Both the position numbers and the translations under genes were made by a program. From Salvia splendens (Eukaryota; Streptophyta; Magnoliopsida; Lamiales; Lamiaceae), in the NCBI RefSeq assembly GCF_004379255.2, contig NC_056052.1, forward strand, positions 14,788,589-14,852,588: DNA of 64,000 nt, read 5' to 3'. Below are positions 54,197 through 64,000 of this stretch, one piece after another. Position 1 is the stretch's first letter, and every line of letters begins with the position of its first letter. The notes under the pieces were generated by a model that searched no databases, had not been told where the DNA came from, and saw only the letters and a program-made list of their open reading frames with translations.

Positions 54197-55751
54197 CAGT
54201 CTTTGGCTCTGATTATTTGGATTTAAATTTCGCGAAATTCATGTATGCATGTATTATTTGATTACGAAGCATGTTCTTGTTGTTTTTGTTTATATTTTAT
54301 GCATGTTGAACTCAAGAAATATCGAATCAAAGAACTTGAATTGTTCAATCGTACGAGACGTGCGATCTGTCGGCGCTTGTGCCGAGACGGATCGCACCAC
54401 GCGCGATCGAGAGAGGGTTGTCGATTGAGTGGGAGCCGAGGGTGCATGATCACGGGGTTACACGCAGACGGACGAGGGCTCGTGCGCGCCGCGACCGAGA
54501 CTGCGAACCCTAGGCGACTCTCGCCCGAACCTCGACAAGGCGGCGGCTGGCGCGACGTGGTGGTTCGTCCGAGAACAGTTGAGACACTGGGAGCCACCAG
54601 GTCGATCCCTATGCGGAAGGTCCTGACCGTCAGCCCCAGACCAGGCCAAGAGCGACGCACCCCATGGCGCGACGATGGCTAAGCCAGAGGGAGCGGCGAA
54701 TCAAGCCTGGCCGAGACGGGTCATCGCGGCTGGCCGAGAGCAGCGCCACCGACGTGCACACTGCTGGCCGAGGATCGCGGCACCCGACGAGCCAGGGCAC
54801 CGAGACGGAGTCAGCGGCTGGCCGAGAGCGGCGACGCCTGTGCGCGTCTCGCTGGCCGAGAGCTGCCGAGACACCGACGAGCCGGTGTGCAAGCCAGGCG
54901 GCCGAGAGCATGCGCACACCTGTGCGCTGCTGGCCGAGACGCCATGTGCGTCGTGTTCCGACGACGAACTCGTCAGATTTTCATCGTTCATCGTTCGTGC
55001 GAACCTCGTGCGATGAGATAACGATGAAAGATTATTTTAATGATTATTTAATTTTTTAATTAAAAGGTATCATTAAAATATTATTATTTAATGCAAATAA
55101 AATCTTTTTGGAAGATTTTCCTAGATTTTAGGAATATTTTTATTATTATCTATATCTATGGAAATAAATTATATTATTTTATTCCTATATGATATGGACA
55201 AGAATAATTTAATAGATTTCTAATATTTATATATCTAGAATCCTAATAAGGATAGATATGTATGAATACATTAAATAATAAAACTTCTCTTCCTAATCTT
55301 GAACATGAAAATAATTTGAATTTCATTTTTCATGTCTTATTAAGAATTAAATAACCTAATTATTTTAAATATATCTTACAGTAATCCTAAGAAACTGCGA
55401 GATTCAGAAGTTCACACAAGATTTATGAAATAGCTTGATCTTGTTAGCAGCACGAGCATTGTTATGGGAGTGTGTTGTAAAAATGAGACTCTATAATGCT
55501 AAATTCGGTGGTCTTGCTTAGGCAACATTAGGCGGCCATGCCACTCTATGGTCTCTGGACTATTCGTCGGTGTTGTGACCAGTAAAATTGTAAGATTTTA
55601 ATGAGTATTGACTTCCTCTGGAGGGTACAAAATTTTAATTTTACAGTTGTAAGATTTTGAAAAGTTTTATGGTTAATCTAATCAAACATCATACACAAGT
55701 TTATGACAAATAGTAAATACTCTGTTTTGCATTGCAAATCAAATCGTTAAG
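54197..55751 (+). other. Copia-A1 leader with GC-rich repeat array
   Basis: The 1.55-kb untranslated leader includes a block (54360-55015) with seven copies of CTGGCCGAGA or close variants (54707, 54730, 54764, 54818, 54852, 54898, 54930). Open frames here on both strands reflect base composition. The AT-rich second half includes the empty site of the Stowaway MITE at 55081-55085. Confidence 0.65.
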
Positions 55752-56940
55752 ATGTCATTCAATCCTCTTTCTGCAATTCTTAAAGAAAACAAACTCGAGG
55801 GCCAAAATTACATAGAATGGAAACAAAATTTGGACATCGTTCTTACAGCAGAAGAGTACAGCTTTGTGCTCACAACCCCGCGACCTCCAGTGCCTCCAGC
55901 TAACGCTGCGGTAGGAGTCAGAGATGCACACAGACGGAACCTTAGACTTGGTCATGCCAATGAAAGGAGGATCCATTCTCTTGTTCAACAAGATCTTATT
56001 AAAGGTCTAGAGGAGGAACCCTTTCATAAGTGTGAGTCATGCTTAGAAGGCAAGATGACCAAGAGGCCTTTTTCAGGCTAAGGGCAATTGGGCCAAGGAA
56101 GTACTTGAGCTCGTTCATTCCGATGTATGTGGACCAATGTCTACTAAAGCAAGAAGTGGTTTTCGATACTTCATCACATTTATTGATGACTTCTCGAAAA
56201 TTGGATATGTCTATTTGATGCGCCACAAGTGAGAGTCTTTTGACAAGTTTAAGGACTTTAAGGCTCAAGTGGAGAAGTATCATGGAAAGAGTATCAAATG
56301 CATGTGATCTGATCGTGGAGGCGAATACCTCAGTGCCAAGTTTTTGGAGTACTTATCGGAGTCAGGAATGGAATCCCAACTGACTGCGCCGGGCACGCCC
56401 CATCAGAGCAACATGGCTGAAAGAAGGAACATGACCTTGTTAAACATGGTCCGGTCGATGATGAGTTTTGCACGGCTACCTATTTCGTTTTGGGGTCATG
56501 CCTTGCTTTCTAAAAGCCACATTTTAGACAATTTACCGTCAAAATTTGTGCCTACTACTCCTTATGAGTTGTGGACTGGGCGCAAGCCCAATCTAACACA
56601 TCTCAAGATTTGGGGTTGCCCAGCTCATGTATTGGAAAAGGATCCAACTAAGCTAGGATCAAGGACGGAGGTATGTTTGTTTATAGGGTACCCTTAAGGA
56701 ACGAAAGCTTATGAATTCTTTAGTCTCCGAGACAATAAAGTTATTGTGAGTACTCACGCGACATTCTTAGAGGAAGACTATGTAATGAATCATAAACCCA
56801 GCAGTGAAGTGGCTCTTGATGAGCTAACTTCTGTCACAAGTTCCATTAACCAAGAACCCGTACCTAGTGTACAAACAATTCTCGAAACTTTAACTTCTAC
56901 TCCAAGTATTGTAGTGCCGTGCCGCAGTGGGAGGTTCTCT
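55752..56940 (+). pseudogene. Copia-A1 gag-integrase fusion and integrase remnant
   Basis: The gag start (MSFNPLSAILKENKLEGQ) runs about 62 codons and is then joined in frame (near 55937) to NLRLGHANERRIHSL of the preintegrase. The deletion removes the rest of gag and the protease, about 1.1 kb by comparison with copia-A2. A stop follows at 56079-56081. Integrase continues in broken frames: ELVHSDVCGPM, MESQLTAPGTPHQSNMAERR (second Asp region mutated; Gln-Gln-Asn changed to HQSN) and GCPAHVLEKDPTKLG to 56697. Confidence 0.85.
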
Positions 56941-58594
56941 CATGAGCCCGAAAGATACATTGGTTTGGGAGAATCTATGGATCACTCCCCGGACAGCAAT
57001 GCATTAGATCCCTGGAACTTTGCGGAGGCGCTGGCAGATGTCGATCATTGCGAATAGGTCAAAGCAATGGATTCAGAACTACAATCTATGATAGACAAAG
57101 ACGTCTACGATTTGTCCGTCATACCCGAAGGTTGTACTGCCATTGGGAGTAAGTGAATATATAAACGTAAACGCGCACCCGATGGACGAGTTAAAGTCTT
57201 TAAGGCAAGACTAGTGGCCAAGGGGTACACCCAAAAGGAAGGTGTCGATTACGACGAGACTTTCTCCCCGTTGGCCATGCTCAAATCGATCCGCATACTA
57301 TTGTCTATAGCAGCTTATATGGATTGGGATGTATGGCAGATGGACGTTAAGACTGTATTTCTGAACGGCGGTCTTGAGGAGACCATCTACATGGAACAAC
57401 CCTAGGGATATGCCACAAAGGGCAAAGAACACATGGTTTGGAAGCTTAAGAGGGCTATTTATGGCCTTAAGCAAGCATCTAGATCGTGGGACCAGTGTTT
57501 CGATCAAACTGTTTGCAAGTTTGGATTCGAAAAGTGCCCAAATGAAAGCTGCGTGTATAAGAATGTTGAAAAAGGGAATGTAGTGTTCTTAGTTTTATAT
57601 GTACATGACATTCTTCTAATTGGAAACAATAAAAAGATGTTGTCATCAGTACGAACTTGGTTGTCAAACCAGTTCGAGATAAAGGATGGGAGACGTAGGA
57701 CACATCATCGGGATCAAGGTTCTTCGGAATCGAGAAAAGAAGATGTTGTGCTTATCTCAAGAACCTTACATCAAAACAGTACTTAGTCGTTTTAGCATGC
57801 AGGATGCCAAGAAAGGTTTCTTGCCTTTTAGACATGGCATCCATCTATCTCAAGAGATGTGCCCCAAAACGCCGTCTGAGATACAAGCAATGAGAAGGAT
57901 TACATATGCTTCGGCAGTTAGAAGTCTCATGTATGCTATGTTTTGTACGAGACCTGATATTTGCTTTGTTGTTGACATGGTGGCAAGATATCAGTCAAAT
58001 CTGGGTCAAGGACATTGGACTGCAGTAAAGAACATACTCAAGTACCTTAAATGGACTAAGGACTATGCTCTAGTTTACAATGCAGTTGAGCTCTGTCCTC
58101 TGGGATATACTGACTCAGACTTTCAAGCTGATCAGGACTAGAGAAAATCTACTTTAGGATATGTGTTCACCTTAGGAGGTGGAGCCGTAATTTGGAAGAG
58201 TATGAAGCAGAAATGCATCGCGGACTTGACCATGGAAGCCGAGTATGTGGCCGCTTCGAAGTCTGCAAAAGAGGCAGTATGGTTCAAGAACTTTCTTATG
58301 GATTTAGGTGTGGTTAAGAATCTTCCCAAGAGCATCACAATTTATTGTGACAATTCTAGTGCTGTGGCAAACTCGAAAGAACCAAGAGCTCACAAAGCGA
58401 GCAAACACATAGAGCGGAAGTATCATATCATCAGAGATATAGTGCAGAGAGGAGACATACAATTGGTCAAGATTGCGTCCGAGAACAACCTGGCAGATCC
58501 TTTTACAATGGCATTGGCGGTGAAACCGTTTGAGCGCCACATTGAAGGGATGGGAGTTCGACTCATTCAAGACCTCAACTCGCTTTCAGTATAA
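56941..58594 (+). pseudogene. Copia-A1 reverse transcriptase / RNase H remnant
   Basis: RT motifs are spread over several frames: [20 protein letters not shown] (57214-57405), [44 protein letters not shown] (57433-57786), MGDVGHIIGIKVL (57686-58141). RNase H is at 58163-58594 ([32 protein letters not shown]). The catalytic YVDD has become YVHD, so the polymerase would be inactive even without the stops and shifts. The final TAA (58592-58594) lies within the first of the two polypurine copies. Confidence 0.87.
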
Positions 58595-58666
58595 GTGGGA
58601 GAAATTTTATGACGTGTGCACTACCATTTTGTATACTCGAAAGCTGTTTTGAGTATAAGTGGGAGA
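58589..58666 (+). other. Duplicated polypurine tract of copia-A1
   Basis: GTATAAGTGGGAGA occurs at 58589-58602 and 58653-58666; the second abuts the 3' LTR. Confidence 0.7.
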
Positions 58667-58667
58667 C

Positions 58668-60019
58668 TGTTAGGGTTTGTATACTAGAAATCACCTTTCG
58701 AGTGATTGAATACTGTAAAACTCTAATTATTATTTTCCAATGAAGGCAACATATTATTTTTGTCATAATGTTGTTATGTTTTACATTTAATGGATGTTTA
58801 TTGCATATTTAAATGTATAAGCAAATGTAACAAAGTCTAAGTCTTTGTTTTAGTAGACCGGTTGTGGGCGTCGTCCAATTTAAGGTAACACGGTCAGTTC
58901 TGAATAAAGAAAAATAAGAATTTCACAACCTAGATAGGCCTAGACTACCTAACGTGAAAGGTTGCAATGTCAGTCCGATTATTTCTAAGATGACGTTGGT
59001 GTGGTATAGCACTAAATTGGATCTAAACGACAAGACTAGTTTTTATGCTATCTACTGAAAGACGAGGTCTTGATAATTAATTTCTCAATCAATGTACGTT
59101 AGCATTGAACATACGATATTGAGTATCTACTACTTTGACTTACCAATAGGTGCGGTTGTCACCCAACGATCCTGGTATATTGGGTAGTGGTGATCATTAT
59201 CTAGTGGTGCTAGGATTGCTATTATGTTGAATCGTGCGTGAGGTGAGTCTCGTTTGATAATATCCACAAGAGGAGCTCGAAACAAGGTTTTATTATTCGG
59301 AACCTAGCTAGTTGGAGTTTTATTACTCAATGAATAATAAATAAGAGTTTTCTTGTTAAGTCCACTCTTGGAGATTAAAATATGTTAATTAATTAAGTCC
59401 ATACCAAACATTGATTAATTAATGGATGTTTCTATCTTAAACGCGGGAAATAAATTAAACACACAAAAAAGGAAACCCCGAATACTTGGAAAGGTAGTGC
59501 AATATTACTTCTGTAGTGGCTGCTTGTAATATTCCAATATAAGCTTGTATTAAATTGTGGGTTCAATTTAATTAGTAAAAAGCTAATTGGGTGAGGCCAT
59601 GTCCAAATTCTTCCTTAGATCCCTGACTGGGCCCAATATGAGACTTAATATAAATAGGAGAATAAAGAAGACAGAAAATACGCTTATTTTATTTTAAAAA
59701 TTTTTGTCCACTCCTGTTTGAGAGAGAGGGACGATTTTTCCTCCTTCCGTGAGCGGGATTTGCCCACACAAATATCAGTTTATAGTCTGGGACACCAGTC
59801 AGAAGATCTGAGGTCAAGTTCTCAAGATCTTCACGTGGAGAAGATGCAAGCCATCTTCGATTCTTAAGTGAATCTACGAAGTAAATTGGCTAACTCCGTA
59901 GTAAGCATGTTTAAAATTTAAGTTATGAGCATGATAAATGTGATAATTACGCGAATAGAATTTATCTTAATAATCTGCTAAATAGATCAGTTTTATGTGA
60001 TCCGTTAGAACGCACTTCA
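58668..60019 (+). repeat. 3' LTR of copia-A1
   Basis: Starts TGTTAGGGTTTG and ends GCACTTCA. TATA box tataaata at 59649-59656. Confidence 0.9.
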
Positions 60020-60024
60020 GCACC

Positions 60025-61034
60025 AACCAGAAGCGTCGCATAACCGACAACACAGAACATCAGATATTTCACATCTACATACAGCTTGTAACAAGCTCGT
60101 AGAAAAATTGAATAATTTGTTGTATAGAGAAGCAACTAGCCTTGAGTAGAGAAATATCAAGGAATATATGCGGATTAAATGACATCCGATGACGTAAAAG
60201 ACCTATATAACTGTTTGATCAATCGAAATGCTTATTCCGAGTAGGATAAGTAAGCCACAAGAACAAAGACAAAATCATGGTTATGTAATGAAAGCCATGG
60301 AGAAAATGCGAGTATGTTCGTAGTTTATGTTTGACGAAACAAATCCCATCAGCAAGGGGGATTCGTCCGAGAGGTGGCCAGGAAAAGCTAAAGCTAGAGA
60401 GACATTCGGGAAAGAGGAACGCGTGATAGCATCGCTACCCTCACCATCCCTACAATGAAAGGAAAAATCGAAATTCCACTTTAAAGAATTATCGCAAGAG
60501 ATTTGACTTAGAGCCGTATAATATAGAGCAAGGGCAAACGTTAGCGTTTAAAATGCGAAGAAGTATTCTACGATATGCCACACCCAAGTAAGCGGCCCAG
60601 AAAGGAGCTGTCGATTAAGTTTTGTGTTAATCTAGACACGAGATCTAGATCACTTTGAAAAGTGATGCTAGATTTTTTCACCACGAATCACCCAGTCGAA
60701 CCAAAAAGGCATGGAGACAGTAGCGTTGGGAGAAAGAAGCCAACACCTCCACATGCACTAATCCAGTATTCAAGGACTAACCCAAGTAGAACAAAGTCTG
60801 TGCTAAATCATGACAAAGAATTTCGGTAAGCACAAAGCATCTTGAAAGCGGTGAATGTAGACTACCTCACCTAAGCGAGAGGTTACGAGATCAACATGCA
60901 AGCTCAATGACTACAATTATGATCGATGCAAGTATTAGAGAACTCAATATCTGACGATGAAATCTAAGATTAGAAATGGCTTCATCAGCCAGAAGAAATG
61001 AAACATTTAATGGATTACTTCAACCAGTCATATT
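60025..61034. other. Unclassified AAG-rich DNA upstream of the Tekay-3 pol remnant
   Basis: About 1 kb that should hold gag, protease and the RT N-terminus if Tekay-3 were collinear, but none is recognisable. Similarity to Tekay pol begins abruptly near 61035. Confidence 0.45.
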
Positions 61035-63170
61035 ACCTCAGTCACCAACGGCGCCCAATGAAATCTGGAGTTTCCTAGGATTGGCCGGATACTACCGACG
61101 ATTCATTGAGGGATTTTCTAAGATAGCAAGGCAAATGACTCAACAGCTCAAGAATGGAGTTAAAGTCGATTGGACCCCAGAATGTGAAGCAAGCTTCCAA
61201 CTGTTAAAGGAAGAGTTGACCACAGCACCAGTTTTAGCCGTGCCAGAAACGGGAGTCGACTGTGTGGTGTATACAGATGCATCGAAGGACGGACTCGGGT
61301 GCGTACTGATGCAGAAGGGCAAGGTGATTGCTTATGCATCACGCCAGCTAAGGCCGCACGAGTTGAATTACCCAACGCACGACCTAGAGTTAGCCGCAGT
61401 AGTTCACGCCTTGAAGATTTGGAGACATCATCTCTATGGAGTTCGATGTGAGATCTTCACAGATCATAAGAGCCTCAAATACTTCTTTGAGCAGAATGAT
61501 CTAAGTATGAGACAACGCAGATGGCTAGAATTAGTCAAGGACTACGATTGTGGTATCAATTACCACTCAAGAAAACCAACGTGGTAGCAGATGCCTTGAG
61601 CAGGAAGACTGCATCCCAAGTGGCTACTTTCCTCACACAAGAGGAAGAATTCCTCGGTGAATTCGCCAAGGTGCGACTAGAAGTAGTAAGAGCCCCAGAA
61701 ACGGTGGATAGCAGAATTTCCACCTTAGTCAGAGAACCAGACTTACGAACCAGAATCATCGACGCCCAGAGACGCGATGAGGCATTAGCAAAGATTCGTC
61801 TCAAAGTGAGGACCGGAAAAAGGAGACAGGTACCGCAAAGAGACGGATAACGCCATCACTTTCAAAGGAAGACTATGTGTACCCAATGATGAGGCACTCA
61901 GGAATGAGATCATGAGTGAAGCTCATGAGACGCCCTACACTGCCCACCCTGGAAGTACAAGTATGTATCAGGATTCGAAGAAGCAATTCAGGTGGGATGG
62001 CATGAAGAGAAGCATAGCGTCGTTTATAGAAAGATTCTAGCAAGTCAGCAAGTGAAGGCTTTACATCAACGACCCTATGGAAAATTGCAGCCCCTCGAGA
62101 TTCCAGAATGGAAATGGGAGCATATAGCCATGGATTTTGTGACAAGATTGCCAAAATCCCAGCGAAGAAATACTGCCAGCTGGGTGATTATAGATCGCCT
62201 CACCAAAAGTGCCCATTTTATACCAATTTGTATCACGTACGGATCAGACAAGCTGGCATAGATATATGTGCGAGAGATTATACGCTTACATGGCGTACCA
62301 GTAACGATCACTTCGGATTGAGATTCGAAATTTACTTCTAGATTTTGGATAAGCCTACAGTGAGAGTTAGGCATTCAGCTGAATTTCAGCACAACATTCC
62401 ATCCACAGATGGACGGACAGTCAGAAAGGACGATTCAGACATTAGAAGATATGTTGAGAGCCGTAGTGCTCGACCGTGGAGTAAGCTGGGAGCCAGTACT
62501 TCCACTTATAGAGTTCGCCTACAATAACAGTTACCAGGCAACTATAAATATGGTCCCATATGAAGCACTCTATGGGAAAAAGTGTAGATCACCTCTTTAC
62601 TGGGATGAAGTTGGTGAGAGAAGGATTCTCGGACCAGACTCCGTTGAGGAAATGATAGAAATTTTCCGACAGATCCGAGGGAGAATCAAAGAAGCCCAAG
62701 ATAGACAGAAATCCCATGCAGATGCTCGCAGAACCGATTTACAGTTCAAGGAAGGAGACAAGGTCTTTCTGAAAGTATCCCCATCGAAAGGGATAACCAG
62801 ATTTGGCATCAAGGGCAAACTGAAACCGTGTTTTATCGGACCTTACGAGATCCTAGAAACAGTCGGCCCTGTGGCGTACAGAGTAGCGCTCCCGCCAAAC
62901 TTCAGAAATGTTCACAATGCGTTTCATGTATCACAGTTAAGGAAATATATGTTTGACCCCAAACACATATTACACCAAGAAGAAATGGTGTTAGAACCAG
63001 ATTTGAGCTATGAAGAAAAGCCAGAAGCCATTCTTGACAGAAAAGTGAAAGAGTTGAGAAATAAAACTTTTGTAATAGTGAATGTCCTATGGAAGCACCA
63101 CGGCCGCGAGGAGGCTACGTGGGAGCTCGAGGACCAGATGAAAGAAAAGTACCCGCAGCTTTCTACCTAA
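61035..63170 (+). pseudogene. pol: Tekay-3 pol remnant: RT end, RNase H, integrase, chromodomain
   Basis: Starts in the RT thumb ([20 protein letters not shown]), then RNase H ([19 protein letters not shown]) in the open frame to 61587. Frameshifts near 61570 and 61825 and stops near 62037, 62259, 62319 and 62360 break the integrase. The last open part (62409-63170) has [20 protein letters not shown] with the catalytic Glu and an intact chromodomain ([18 protein letters not shown]). The RT palm with its catalytic Asp residues is missing. Confidence 0.9.
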
Positions 63171-63202
63171 CTGAGACAAAATTTCGGGACGAAATTTTTG
63201 TT

Positions 63203-63210
63203 AAGAGGGG
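63203..63210 (+). other. Polypurine tract of Tekay-3
   Basis: AAGAGGGG is five bases before the 3' LTR, preceded by the same ttcgggacgaaatttt as in the other Tekay elements. Confidence 0.85.
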
Positions 63211-63215
63211 TAGAA

Positions 63216-64000
63216 TGTAATAGCCGAGATTTAGATTCTCGAGTTTCGAAATAAATACTAGATTTTTATGAAAGAGTATTTTATTTCCTGAAGGAAATAT
63301 AAATGCTATATAAGAACTATAAGCTTTTGAGTTACAAAAGTGCTAAAATGAAATACACCCAACTATTACATAGCAAAAAAAAAGGAAATTACAAAGTGAT
63401 CTATGCCATTTCACACAAGACATCTTAGAGGACTTCATTGGCCTCTTCCGCAAGCCGTATCGGCCAGAACCATAGAGAGCCGAAAGGGCGAGACCACCAG
63501 GAATGGCAGCATCAGTAACAGCCTCAGCTCCTGCCCAAAAACGCACGATAGAGATCTTAATCTCATAGGAATAATACGCAAACTACCCACATGTATAAGG
63601 AAGGGGGAGGGGGAACACTATCTTTCGGAAGATGAGAGAAAGATGGGCTAGAAAAGGGAAAGTCCAGCCGGTACAACCCAACCAGTGGCTGCAGGATCCC
63701 TGCAAGGCTGCAACCGGCAGTGGTATCTCCCTCAAATCTGCTATGGCTGGGAAGATCGCCCACATACCCTGCCATCTCTCTGAATGCCTGCCAAAAGGGG
63801 ACAAAACTCATGACTGAGGCAGGGTACAATGCATCACAAAACACCAAAATCAGTTATAATAATCAGAGCATAGCCAGGAGCCTTAAGCTCGTCCAGCTCA
63901 CGAGTACACCCTGCGAAATTGCTGTAGAGGTAACAACCAAATCAGTCTATCAAGGACTACCCTCCAGCCAGAAATGTCAGCCTTTTTTCCGGCTTTTAGT
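63216..64000 (+). repeat. 3' LTR of Tekay-3 (runs off the window)
   Basis: Starts TGTAATAGCC and matches 46141 onward for about 560 bases, then continues with sequence absent from the 5' LTR. Its end (GGTCGTGACA) is not in the window. Confidence 0.88.

Larger units (their letters stand above)
52720..60019 (+). mobile_element. Copia-A1: Tork-like copia element with both LTRs, internally deleted
   Basis: LTRs 52720-54182 and 58668-60019. Target duplication gaacc/gcacc (52715-52719 and 60020-60024) with one mismatch. PBS, leader and double polypurine tract are present. Most of gag and all of the protease are deleted, and pol has many stops and shifts. The LTRs differ by many substitutions and by deletions (1463 versus 1352 bp), so it is an old insertion. 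Confidence 0.92.

Noticed and set aside
54245..55059. Several 95-145-codon frames on both strands
   Set aside because: GC-rich leader of copia-A1 with repeat motifs; no recognisable domains and frames overlap on opposite strands.

Overview
The window is plant nuclear DNA, most likely from a eudicot, and consists almost entirely of LTR retrotransposons inserted into one another. I see no intact host gene. The plant origin rests on chromodomain-bearing Ty3/gypsy elements of Tekay/Del type, Ty1/copia elements primed by initiator tRNA-Met, a Stowaway MITE, and fragments of two plant gene families: thaumatin-like protein and fasciclin-like arabinogalactan protein. I cannot name the species.

Layout. 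1-3956: the 3' part of a decayed copia element on the minus strand (copia-A0, Tork-like). 3959-8535: a minus-strand Ty3-type element with an LTR, gag and unusual ORFs but no pol; a small A-tailed insertion sits in its LTR. 8837-9284: a MITE with a TCA duplication. 9915-37874: a three-level nest. Copia-B (minus; GAGAG duplication) is split in gag by an outer Tekay element (plus, 14452-37356; CCAAT duplication), whose 5' LTR is split by an inner Tekay element (plus, 15588-27832; CGTCC duplication). The inner element has nearly identical 2.88-kb LTRs and an unbroken 1514-codon gag-pol. Both Tekay elements carry an extra ORF between the primer-binding site and gag.

38063-42747: a hairpin MITE, a Tekay LTR remnant split by a solo LTR (GTATT duplication), low-complexity DNA and a further LTR. 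42761-46140: copia-A2 (minus), carrying a Stowaway MITE. From 46141: a third Tekay element (plus) interrupts copia-A2. Between its 5' LTR and its pol remnants (61035-63215) lie four things. They are a TIR transposon in TA-repeat DNA that carries thaumatin-like and fasciclin-like gene fragments plus a 44-bp minisatellite, a 1.14-kb tandem duplication, copia-A1 (plus, 52720-60019), and unclassified DNA. The third Tekay's 3' LTR runs off the right edge.

Only the inner Tekay element looks capable of making its own proteins. Insertion order can be read directly from the nesting. The best candidates for something undescribed are the pre-gag ORF, which has a possible leader intron and in one copy a histone-H3-like N-terminus, and the gene-fragment-carrying TIR element. 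All identities were judged by eye from the sequence; no database search was possible.
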